Shown in pieces: positions 56,236 through 64,000 of a stretch of 64,000 bases of DNA; position 1 is the stretch's first letter, and the number at the start of each line of letters is the position of its first letter. A model generated the notes under the pieces. That model had not been told where the DNA came from. It saw only the letters and a list, made by a program, of their open reading frames with translations, and searched no databases. The stretch covers positions 124,001 to 188,000 of the forward strand of contig NZ_CP144373.1 in the NCBI RefSeq assembly GCF_040450955.1, given 5' to 3'. The translations under genes and the position numbers were made by a program. The stretch comes from Thermodesulfovibrio sp. 3907-1M (GTDB taxonomy: Bacteria > Nitrospirota > Thermodesulfovibrionia > Thermodesulfovibrionales > Thermodesulfovibrionaceae).

Positions 56236-58761
56236 ATGTTATTAAAACTTTTAGGCTTAGAAAAAGAAGAACCTGAATTAACCTCTTTGGAAAGAGCAGA
56301 ATTATATAACAATTTAAGAAGGGACAAATTAAGTAAATACCTATCTCCTGTTGCTTTTGATGAAACAAGAAAGATTTTCTACAATCAGGATGACACTTAT
56401 GGAATAATGTTTGAATGTTGCCCTGTTCTTGCACTTGGTTATCAAGCTTTGAAAGTTCTTGAAGGACTATTCCGTATCGGCTATCCTGTTGGTAGTGTTC
56501 TCCAGTTTATATTATATGCTGACCCAGATGTTTCAGTATATCTTGACCATTACGAAAAATCAAAAGTGTATGCCCCTGATTATATCAAAAAAAGCTATCA
56601 GTCTTTAAGAAAACACTATGAAAGCAAGAAATATGGTAATCCTCCTGTAAGAAATTATCGTTTATTTTTTACTATAAAAATGCCAGCAAAAAATGTAAGT
56701 GAAACTCAGTTAAAAGAAATTATAACTTCCACAAAAGAAACTTTACATGCAGCAAACTTATTACCTGAGCATGTAGGGGTTGAGACATATATTTCTTTTT
56801 TAAGAAAAGTGTTAAATTTGAGAAATTTTGAAAATCCTGAATTATGGTATCCATACAGCCCGATTAATAAGCAAGTTATTCTCTCTGAAACTGAAATCAA
56901 TGTAAGAGAAAATACGATAGAGATTACAGGGAGTATGCCAGATGGGAAAAAAGCAAAAAGATTTTTCAGATGTGTAACAGTAAAGAACTTACCTGCAGAA
57001 ATAGATGCATTCTGGGCTAACAGGGTTACAGGTAGTTATGATGGGGTATCAGGAGATATTCTGCAAATAAATACACCCTTCTGGTTTACCCTGAACATAC
57101 TGGTTGAAGATATGAAGACTAAACTGCATGGTAAAGCCAATCTTGTATTCGGGCAACAGGCAGTTGGTTCTCTCATACCTTCTCTTATGAGAAAAAAGGA
57201 AGAATTTTTCTGGGCGATTGACAGAATAGACAAGGGAGAAAAATTTTTCAGAATTATTCCTATAGTTTGGGTTTATTCGGAAGATGAGGAACAGACAAGA
57301 ACAGCAACGTATAAAGTGATAAGGCTTTGGGAATCAACAGGTGCAGTAATGCAGGAAGACAAAACTATACTTACTCCGCTGTTTATTTACAGTTTACCTT
57401 TTGGATTCATAATTGACCATAAAACAATAACTTTACTAGATAGAGATTTTATAGTGCCAAATGAGACATTGGTTGCATTATGCCCTTTACAGACAGATTA
57501 TTGTGGGACTGGAGAACCTGTACTGATGTTTTTGGGCAGAAAAGGACAAATTATAGGGATAAATTTATTTAGTAAAGGTGCGTCAAACTATAACTTTTAC
57601 ATTGCAGCACCTTCAGGTAAAGGAAAATCTTTTTTAACAAACTTTATTGTTACAAATTACTATGGAGCGGGAGCAAAAATAAGAATTGTAGATATTGGTG
57701 GTAGCTATAAAAAATTGGTAAAAATGTTTAATGGCAAGTACCTTGAATTTTCTCCTGAAAGTGATATATGCATAAATCCATTCTCTAACATAAAAGACCC
57801 TGTAAACGATATTCCAGTTATTGCGAATATCATTTTACAAATGTCTATTTCCTCAACGGGAGTATTACCACAAGGAGTGAACCATGAAAGTGTTGTTAAC
57901 CTTATAGGCGCAGCGGTTAGATGGGCAATAAACAGATTTGATGAAGATGCCTGTATAGACTACGTTCAACAGTATTTAGCAAGATTTCCTGAATACTATG
58001 ATGAAAAAGAAATTCTATGTGAAGGCAAAGAAGCCTGCGTTGAAGATTTCAGATTAATAGCTACTCATCTTGCATTTAATTTAAGCAAGTTCACTTCCAG
58101 TGGTGTATATGGAAGGTGGTTTAATGGGAAATCTAATTTCAACATAGAACATGATGATTTTGTAGTGCTTGAACTTGAGCATTTAAAAGCATTGGAAGAC
58201 CTTTTTAAGGTCGTGGTGTTACAGGTTATAAACATGACAACGATGGATTTGTATTTAAGTGATAGACAAAACCCTCGTATGGTTATTTTTGATGAGGCAT
58301 GGCAGTTTTTACAGGATACAGAAGTTTTTAAAAAGGTTATTGAAGAAGGTTATCGTAGAGCAAGAAAGTATGGAGGTAGTTTCGGGATAATCACTCAAAG
58401 CATACTTGATTTAAAACATTTTGGTAGAGTTGGAGATGTTATCAACTCATCAAGTGAATTCAGATTTTTCCTTGAAAGTAGCGATTTTGAAAGAGCAAAG
58501 GATTTAAAATTAATCACTTTTGATGATTTTACTATGAATTTACTTAAATCGGTAAAGTACAATGCTCCAAAATATTCGGAAATTTTCATACATAGTGATA
58601 CTTTTGGAATTGGTATAGTACGGTTAGAAGTTGACCCTTATTCTTACTACGTTTACACGTCCAACCCTAAAGAAATTGCAGAAATTGAGCAGATGGTTTC
58701 TCAGGGGATGAGTTACGAACAGGCAATAGAGGAGATGATAAGGAAGTATAGGAATGGTTAA
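56236..58761 (+). CDS. traC: TraC (VirB4-type) secretion ATPase
   Basis: An 841-residue ATPase of the F-type TraC group. The N-terminal domain begins with conserved YNNLRRDKLSKYLSPVAFDE. Walker A is IAAPSGKGKSFLTNFIV, then GGSYKKLVKMFNGKYLEF; Walker B is RMVIFDEAWQFLQD. It powers assembly of the pilus and channel at the inner membrane. It is 1 bp after TraF. It overlaps TraN by 8 bp. Confidence 0.95.
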   Translation: MLLKLLGLEKEEPELTSLERAELYNNLRRDKLSKYLSPVAFDETRKIFYNQDDTYGIMFECCPVLALGYQALKVLEGLFRIGYPVGSVLQFILYADPDVSVYLDHYEKSKVYAPDYIKKSYQSLRKHYESKKYGNPPVRNYRLFFTIKMPAKNVSETQLKEIITSTKETLHAANLLPEHVGVETYISFLRKVLNLRNFENPELWYPYSPINKQVILSETEINVRENTIEITGSMPDGKKAKRFFRCVTVKNLPAEIDAFWANRVTGSYDGVSGDILQINTPFWFTLNILVEDMKTKLHGKANLVFGQQAVGSLIPSLMRKKEEFFWAIDRIDKGEKFFRIIPIVWVYSEDEEQTRTATYKVIRLWESTGAVMQEDKTILTPLFIYSLPFGFIIDHKTITLLDRDFIVPNETLVALCPLQTDYCGTGEPVLMFLGRKGQIIGINLFSKGASNYNFYIAAPSGKGKSFLTNFIVTNYYGAGAKIRIVDIGGSYKKLVKMFNGKYLEFSPESDICINPFSNIKDPVNDIPVIANIILQMSISSTGVLPQGVNHESVVNLIGAAVRWAINRFDEDACIDYVQQYLARFPEYYDEKEILCEGKEACVEDFRLIATHLAFNLSKFTSSGVYGRWFNGKSNFNIEHDDFVVLELEHLKALEDLFKVVVLQVINMTTMDLYLSDRQNPRMVIFDEAWQFLQDTEVFKKVIEEGYRRARKYGGSFGIITQSILDLKHFGRVGDVINSSSEFRFFLESSDFERAKDLKLITFDDFTMNLLKSVKYNAPKYSEIFIHSDTFGIGIVRLEVDPYSYYVYTSNPKEIAEIEQMVSQGMSYEQAIEEMIRKYRNG

Positions 58762-61444
58762 AACTGTAACTTCCATATTAATAGCTTTAATATTTTTTTT
58801 TGAAACTCTGGTTTTTGATTTTCTGTATCTTTCGCACTTACCTTTACCAAAACAGTTGTTTAAAATGCAGATTGTCTATGCAGATACCACAACGCCTATT
58901 TGTACTCCTGCAGATGGGGGCTATCCTACATCGTTCAATGGCACTATCGGTTTCTGCACGACAGCACCTTTGGATGTTTACGGAAAATGCCCGTCTCCCT
59001 ACATATATTCAACAGAAAATAAAGTTTGTGTTTCAAACCCTATTTGCCCAGGTGCATACGTCTGGAATGCTCAAACAAAACAATGTGAATCAGTTAATGT
59101 TAGTGGAGGCAGTGAATCACCGGGTTATACAATGCCTGACAATTCCTGTGCAGTTGACTTGAATGGTAATGGCGATGTTGAAAAAAATGAAATCTTTGCA
59201 TGCACACAGACACCGCAGGGATACATTTGTTCTCAGGGATTAACTCCATGTAATCCTCAGTATCAGCAACCAAGTTGTCCTTCAGGGTATACATATAACT
59301 CTCAGACTCAAAAGTGTGAAGCAACTGTTACTCAGGGAGTGTGTTCGTCTCGGCAGGTACCTGTAACTGATTATCAATGCCCTACAAATGGGCAGATTTA
59401 TAGTGATTTAACTACCTGTAATAATAATTGTTTGCAGACTGCACAATGTTTTCCTCAGTACCAACAGCCGTCCTGTCCTTCAGAATATACATATAATTCT
59501 CAAACTCAGAAATGTGAATCAACTGTTTTTGAAGCCGGGAATTGTGCCCCTGCAACTGGATATACTGCACATTGTTGGCGGTGGTGTGAGCGGTGTCAGT
59601 ATTATTGTACTAGTCCCTTACCAATTAGACTTCCTTATGCCCGAAATGGTGATGTTGTTGCTGGTGGGGGGAGGTATCATTCGTGGAATAATTGCGATAT
59701 GATGGCCAGATTTGTGTGCAGTAACGGAAGTTGGGTAAAAATAGAAGATATAAATCTTTGTTATGCGTCAAGTTGTTGGAATCCTGCTATAAATTATATT
59801 TCATACGCTCCTCTTCCACCACAGTATAGTTTTCTTAATAACTATAAATATTATTGTTATGAAAACTGGAACAGTAGTTATTGGTCATATACAATGGGGG
59901 GGTATAACTATAACATCACACCACTTTGTGTGTCAGGTGGAACATATAATTCTTCAACAGGAAAATGTGAACTAAATCCAACATGTAGTACAGGAACTTT
60001 GCAGCCTCAGGGTTGTTTTACAGGGTATAGTTGCCCGCTAGGGTCTTATTCTTGTTCAGGTAACCCTCCTACCTGTACAAAAGGGCAAACATGTGTAACA
60101 CATAGTTCTACAGTTACAAAGTGGCAATGTTCTCTGAATGGAGTTCAATACGATACTCAGAACCAATGTACCACATCCTGTCATACTGCCTGTCCAGCAG
60201 GTGGAACATATAACCCATCTACGGGCAAATGTGAAGCAACTGCAACCTGTAGCACCGGAACCTTACAACCTCAGGGGTGTTTTACAGGGTATGGCTGTCC
60301 ACTTGGGAATTATCAATGCCAGCAGGTAAACAATCAATGGATGTGTTCTTCGTATCAGTGTATCACACAAAACCAACTACAAGATGAAGGGGATGTTATA
60401 CCCAGTGGATATGAAGATGACGGACCACGAGACGAACAGGGCAATTGTCTTGGAACGATATATATTTTTAACGGCAAAGGCATGAGATGCAGAAAATCAG
60501 GAGTAGATACTGGTTTTCATAACTGTTGTAACGAATCCAGAGGTAAACTTTACGATTCTACTGGGTCTATTGGAGGAGGAGTAGGGAATTTAGGAAAAGT
60601 AGCAGAAACAATAGCTGGTGTATATCAGGCTATAAATGTCGGAACTTTTACAGTTAAAAGTTTATCTGCTAATTACGCAATAATAACATTTAACAATGGC
60701 GTAGTAGATAAAGTTGTTCACCCTGTAGCAGGTACTTTAACAGGAACTCAAGCACAAGCATGGGTAGATGGGATGATAAAACAAGGGGCGTTAACCTACG
60801 GTAACCCTGTCTCAGGTGGAATGACTGTACGCATTGATACAAGTATCTCGGCAGATACACTAACTGCAAGTACGATGTCGGAATATTTAAAACAATCAGG
60901 GCTTGCAAACTCTGTTGTTGGGTTAGCTACATCTATGATAATAAAAGACCCTGTTCTTTCTTCCGCGGTAAATGTGGCTGCACAGTCTATATTAGTAGCT
61001 CTTGAATATGGAAGTGTGTTAAATATAGCAACGGCAGTCGTAGGTTTAGCAATGGCTTTATTTATGAAAAAATGTGATCAACAGGATATTATGACGTCTA
61101 CTTTCAACGATTCTGGATACTGCCATGAGGTTGGTGAATACTGTATTAAGAAATGGAAATTCGTTGGCTGTGTGCAAAAAGCCAAAGGTTTCTGTTGTTT
61201 CAACAGTAAACTTGCAAGAATAATACACGAACAGGGAAGACCTCAACTTAAAGGATTTCAACCTAATGGTGCATGGGGCGATCCAAAATCTCCAAATTGC
61301 AGAGGTTTTCTACCTGAAGAGTTTCAAGCACTTGATTTTAACAAAATTGACCTCAGCGAGTATATTGAAGACATACAGCGTAATATAAGACAAAATCTTG
61401 AACCTCAACTTAAACAACAGGTTCAGCAGAACTGGGGGAGATAA
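58754..61444 (+). CDS. traN: TraN-type mating-pair stabilisation protein with Cys-rich repeats
   Basis: An 896-residue Cys-rich protein. Signal-like N-terminus; a repeated region containing CPSGYTYNSQTQKCEATV-type units (also CPSEYTYNSQTQKCEST) and a duplicated CSTGTLQPQGCFTGY segment; then the typical TraN end: VGEYCIKKWKFVGCVQKAKG, CCFNSKLARIIHEQGRPQL, CRGFLPEEFQALDFNKIDLS. TraN binds the recipient outer membrane. The repeat part is probably the recipient-binding, variable part. Confidence 0.9.
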   Translation: MVKTVTSILIALIFFFETLVFDFLYLSHLPLPKQLFKMQIVYADTTTPICTPADGGYPTSFNGTIGFCTTAPLDVYGKCPSPYIYSTENKVCVSNPICPGAYVWNAQTKQCESVNVSGGSESPGYTMPDNSCAVDLNGNGDVEKNEIFACTQTPQGYICSQGLTPCNPQYQQPSCPSGYTYNSQTQKCEATVTQGVCSSRQVPVTDYQCPTNGQIYSDLTTCNNNCLQTAQCFPQYQQPSCPSEYTYNSQTQKCESTVFEAGNCAPATGYTAHCWRWCERCQYYCTSPLPIRLPYARNGDVVAGGGRYHSWNNCDMMARFVCSNGSWVKIEDINLCYASSCWNPAINYISYAPLPPQYSFLNNYKYYCYENWNSSYWSYTMGGYNYNITPLCVSGGTYNSSTGKCELNPTCSTGTLQPQGCFTGYSCPLGSYSCSGNPPTCTKGQTCVTHSSTVTKWQCSLNGVQYDTQNQCTTSCHTACPAGGTYNPSTGKCEATATCSTGTLQPQGCFTGYGCPLGNYQCQQVNNQWMCSSYQCITQNQLQDEGDVIPSGYEDDGPRDEQGNCLGTIYIFNGKGMRCRKSGVDTGFHNCCNESRGKLYDSTGSIGGGVGNLGKVAETIAGVYQAINVGTFTVKSLSANYAIITFNNGVVDKVVHPVAGTLTGTQAQAWVDGMIKQGALTYGNPVSGGMTVRIDTSISADTLTASTMSEYLKQSGLANSVVGLATSMIIKDPVLSSAVNVAAQSILVALEYGSVLNIATAVVGLAMALFMKKCDQQDIMTSTFNDSGYCHEVGEYCIKKWKFVGCVQKAKGFCCFNSKLARIIHEQGRPQLKGFQPNGAWGDPKSPNCRGFLPEEFQALDFNKIDLSEYIEDIQRNIRQNLEPQLKQQVQQNWGR

Positions 61445-63454
61445 ATGCGGAGTAATGTATTTATAGGGTTACTGACTTTGGTTATATTTATTTGTTTTTG
61501 CATAAATTCATTAACTGCTGGAGACTCTGACCCTAAAACTGCTGCTCAATCAAGTAGAGACCTTTTAAAACAAAGAGCAGGTTCAGAAGAGAGTTTACGA
61601 AAAAACTTAATGAATCCATTACTTGGTAGTGATTTACTTAAAACTCTTGACCAGTCGCTAAGTGGGCAGGTGCAATTGGTATGCCCAAGTAGCAAGGAGT
61701 TTTTAACTGTATTAATTAAGCCTAAAGGAACAGGAGATTTTGATGCTGATGTGTATTGGGATAGTGATTTAGACGGAAAAATGGATAAAGCCGCTGCGTT
61801 TTATAACATATCAGGTATATGCACAAATGGATTTATTACTTGTGATCCCGGAACGTGGATGAATTGCAGACCTCAATTGTTTATATACAATGAAGAAACA
61901 AAACAATTAACAACAGAGTTGGTAGGATTGACTGATTTAAGCGGTTGTTTTTGTATTAACAGTTCCTGTGGTAGCAATTTAGTATGGACAAACATAGGTT
62001 ATGTTTTAAAAATTTTTGGTGGTGCAGTAGCGGGGGCATTTCAACAGGCAAATCCTCGGTATGCTGTTTCTGATGCCAGACTTGATGGTGCAGTTATATA
62101 CTTTTATGGACAAAAAACAAAAGATTGTACAATAGCAGAAGGAGGTTCTGGAGCATTATCTCCAGAGGTTTATTATAAGTCTCCAATGTCTATTGGTAAT
62201 GCGGTTGAATCTCTTGTTATATCTCAACAGAGTCAACCTGATAGTTACTACAACCTTATAGTAGCAGCTAATCAACAGACTCAATTTGTTCTTAATTCAT
62301 GTGCTGTTACAAGAAACACCAATGAACTTCGTTTAGGGCTTTATGACATCATATCCCCTGTTAGTGGCAATGGGGGACAGGTTCGTGCCTGTGGGGAGAA
62401 ATGTATTCAAGTCGTTTTAGGGTGGGAGGGAGATGACTACTGGTGTGGTTGTTGTGATATTCACCAATTGTATTACGATTTATTAATTAAAAAACCAGAT
62501 AAGATAAAAAGTGCAAGAATAGTTTATGCAGCATGGGATGATTGGATTCAGTTTTGGCTTAATGATACTCTTGCATGGAACGGTCCTTATGGAAACTGGA
62601 CATCTCCTACGGGTGGTCCTCCTGGCGCATGCGAACTTAGTACAAGCTGGAGATGGGAGCTTAATGTAGACGTAACTCCTTACTTTAATGCGGTTGCTCC
62701 TAACAGTATTTTAAGAACAAAAACAAAAGTTGCAGTGTGCGGATGTGGTGAAGGATACGGACTTGTGAATGTGGAAGTGCAGGATTATTGTGAAAAACAG
62801 GAAAGTATTAGTGATACATGTAGCACATTTGAACAAGACCCTACCTGCGTTTTAAAAGACGAAATAATTGACGGTGTCTATACTGTCAAAAATGGAATAA
62901 GAACAGGGTTAAGACCTTTGCCTCAATGTAGAGTTTTCTGTGGGCAACAATACTGCCCTGACTACTGGAGGATTGAAAGAATCTACACTTGCATATCTCA
63001 AGGAGTTGATTTATCAAAAGCAAAACAGAGGCTTGCTACAATAGTACCATCAACTCAATACAACGAATCTCAAGGACAAATCACTTTTAACGACATAAGA
63101 TACGAAAATAATCAATGGAAAAGTTATCCTAATCAAATTTTTTTGGTAGGGACAGAAACTAAGTCTGATGCATGTGAACAAGCATGTAGGGTAAGAGTAG
63201 CAATGAAAGATACGCAAGTAGGTATAGCAGGAAATGTAAATGCCAGACAGGCAGGGCAAACAGGACAGTATGTTTATTATTACAGAACCTGCGAAAAAGG
63301 AGTTTGCCCTGTACAAGCAGGGGAGGAAATGGATATTCCCTGTAGATGCATGAATGATTTTGGTGCCGCTTCCACATTATTACAAACATTGAGACTTGCC
63401 GGGCAGGATATGATATGTACTTCAGGAAATGTAAAAACACTACCGGGGTATTAA
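61445..63454 (+). CDS. TraN-like Cys-rich exported protein, second gene
   Basis: A 669-residue exported protein with more than 40 Cys. N-terminal signal (FIGLLTLVIFICFCINSLTA), LVCPSSKEFLTVLIKP, CTNGFITCDPGTW and, at the end, CRCMNDFGAASTLLQTLRLA then GQDMICTSG. The last motif resembles TraN-type proteins of other F-type elements. It starts directly after traN. Whether it is a partner of TraN or a split-off part cannot be decided without comparison. Confidence 0.65.
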   Translation: MRSNVFIGLLTLVIFICFCINSLTAGDSDPKTAAQSSRDLLKQRAGSEESLRKNLMNPLLGSDLLKTLDQSLSGQVQLVCPSSKEFLTVLIKPKGTGDFDADVYWDSDLDGKMDKAAAFYNISGICTNGFITCDPGTWMNCRPQLFIYNEETKQLTTELVGLTDLSGCFCINSSCGSNLVWTNIGYVLKIFGGAVAGAFQQANPRYAVSDARLDGAVIYFYGQKTKDCTIAEGGSGALSPEVYYKSPMSIGNAVESLVISQQSQPDSYYNLIVAANQQTQFVLNSCAVTRNTNELRLGLYDIISPVSGNGGQVRACGEKCIQVVLGWEGDDYWCGCCDIHQLYYDLLIKKPDKIKSARIVYAAWDDWIQFWLNDTLAWNGPYGNWTSPTGGPPGACELSTSWRWELNVDVTPYFNAVAPNSILRTKTKVAVCGCGEGYGLVNVEVQDYCEKQESISDTCSTFEQDPTCVLKDEIIDGVYTVKNGIRTGLRPLPQCRVFCGQQYCPDYWRIERIYTCISQGVDLSKAKQRLATIVPSTQYNESQGQITFNDIRYENNQWKSYPNQIFLVGTETKSDACEQACRVRVAMKDTQVGIAGNVNARQAGQTGQYVYYYRTCEKGVCPVQAGEEMDIPCRCMNDFGAASTLLQTLRLAGQDMICTSGNVKTLPGY

Positions 63455-63455
63455 G

Positions 63456-64000
63456 GTGAAAATTCAAAGTTTTATTTTAGCATTAATAATTTTTGTGATC
63501 TTTTGCTTTGATATAAAAGCAGAGGTGATAGGTACCAACGGTGCAACCTATCCAATTGCAGAACCAGATGCTTACGAAGAACTCATGAGTAAAGTAAAAA
63601 GTATAAACTGGCAAGCAGTTATGAACAAGTATAAGCAATCTTTACCAAAGGTAACTAAAGTTTCCTTAAATCTTGGCAAGGCAAGGCAGGATAGAATGTT
63701 TAGCGTTGATCCTACCTATACACTTCCCTATGACATCGTTGATGAGAATGGGAAAGTGATATATCCAAAAGGTTTCAGTTTCAATCCACTTGATTACATG
63801 AATTTTCCTTACACACTTGTATTTTTCAATGCAAACTCAGTTGAAGAAATAACATGGTTACAAAAACAGGATTGGTTAAAAAACTGGAATGTTATGCTTT
63901 TTGCAACCCAGGGAGATGTTTTAAAGGCAGAGAAAATGCTTAAGAAAACAGTTTATATGGCTACTCTTGAGATGGTAAAAAAGTTTCACGTAAGTAAAAC
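63456..64000 (+). CDS. traW: TraW F-type pilus assembly protein (3' end off window)
   Basis: From a GTG at 63456 the frame runs to the window edge. Signal peptide (FILALIIFVIFCFDIKA), then AEVIGTNGATYPIAEPDAYE, RMFSVDPTYTLPYDIVDENG, YPKGFSFNPLDYMNFPYTL and VFFNANSVEEITW, which is the TraW pattern. TraW acts in the periplasm, with TrbC and TraU, in pilus assembly. The stop codon is outside the window, so about the last part of the protein is missing. Confidence 0.9.
   Translation, partial: MKIQSFILALIIFVIFCFDIKAEVIGTNGATYPIAEPDAYEELMSKVKSINWQAVMNKYKQSLPKVTKVSLNLGKARQDRMFSVDPTYTLPYDIVDENGKVIYPKGFSFNPLDYMNFPYTLVFFNANSVEEITWLQKQDWLKNWNVMLFATQGDVLKAEKMLKKTVYMATLEMVKKFHVSK

Larger units (their letters stand above)
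17496..64000. mobile_element. F-type integrative and conjugative element, left 46.5 kb
   Basis: The element starts at the tRNA-Pro junction and runs off the window. It carries an integrase, a second recombinase, excisionase-like HTH genes, replication-type genes (DnaN, primase-like protein, RecD-like helicase, ParB-like protein), regulators (XRE plus ImmA/IrrE), a coupling ATPase, a candidate relaxase, TraT, and F-type secretion genes (DsbC, TrbI, TraF peptidase, TraF, TraC, TraN, TraW). An integrated plasmid or defective ICE cannot be ruled out, since the right end and several tra genes are unseen. Confidence 0.88.

Overview
The window is AT-rich bacterial DNA in two parts joined at a tRNA-Pro gene. 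Positions 1 to about 17,400 look like stable chromosome: compact housekeeping operons with short overlaps. Positions about 17,496 to 64,000 look like the left part of a large integrative and conjugative element (ICE) whose right end lies outside the window. Single-chain ADP-forming acyl-CoA synthetase, rubredoxin with a ferritin-like protein, a VKOR-type disulfide enzyme and an element-borne anaerobic ribonucleotide reductase point to an anaerobe. A Thermodesulfovibrio-like member of the Nitrospirota is my best guess, from gene content only.

Chromosomal part: a TIM-barrel sugar-phosphate isomerase (cut by the window edge) and FmdB; an SDR epimerase/dehydratase and a DUF72 protein; VKOR-thioredoxin; ferritin-like protein and rubredoxin; PBP1A, panE, ADP-forming acyl-CoA synthetase, a DRTGG protein, argB, rsmE and rsfS in one direction; then tonB-like, geranylgeranyl-reductase-like, uspA, coaX, birA and a UPF0173 hydrolase in the other; then tRNA-Pro(UGG).

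Element, left arm (17.4-28.7 kb, mostly minus strand): a tyrosine integrase whose last residues are encoded by the antisense of the tRNA, an HD-GYP protein, an element-encoded DnaN sliding clamp, a DUF6094 methyltransferase/unknown/helicase module (helicase frameshifted in a G tract), an IS605-type tnpB remnant, small secreted Cys-rich proteins, a 29-residue-repeat protein and a second, XerD-like recombinase. That recombinase faces a perfect 14-6-14 palindrome resembling a recombination core site.

Element, centre (28.9-50.7 kb): a plus-strand DNA-metabolism operon (primase-like Toprim protein, Cas4-like nuclease, Gp3-like protein, MazG-like pyrophosphohydrolase, NrdD) punctuated by strong hairpin terminators; a minus-strand transfer block (HD-domain candidate MOBH relaxase, membrane proteins, soluble TraD-type coupling ATPase, lipoprotein, TraT); a ParB-like protein, a possible RHH/HTH regulator and a sigma-region-2-like protein; a leaderless XRE plus ImmA/IrrE pair; a RecD2-like helicase; a 9 x 39-bp repeat array; and three overlapping excisionase-type HTH genes.

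Element, right arm (51-64 kb, plus strand): a NusA-like S1-KH-KH protein starts a run leading through a VRR-NUC nuclease and lytic transglycosylase into an F-type (MPF_F) secretion operon: DsbC, TrbI, S26 peptidase TraF, thioredoxin-fold TraF, TraC, TraN, a second TraN-like protein and TraW (cut by the window edge). TraL/E/K/B/V/U/H/G were not seen and should lie to the right.

The most novel-looking signals are the NusA-like and sigma-like proteins together with a recurrent promoter-like motif, the 39-bp repeat array, a palindrome repeated at three loci, the XerD-like gene with its core-like site, and the integrase/tRNA overlap. All calls come from reading the sequence; no database search was run.
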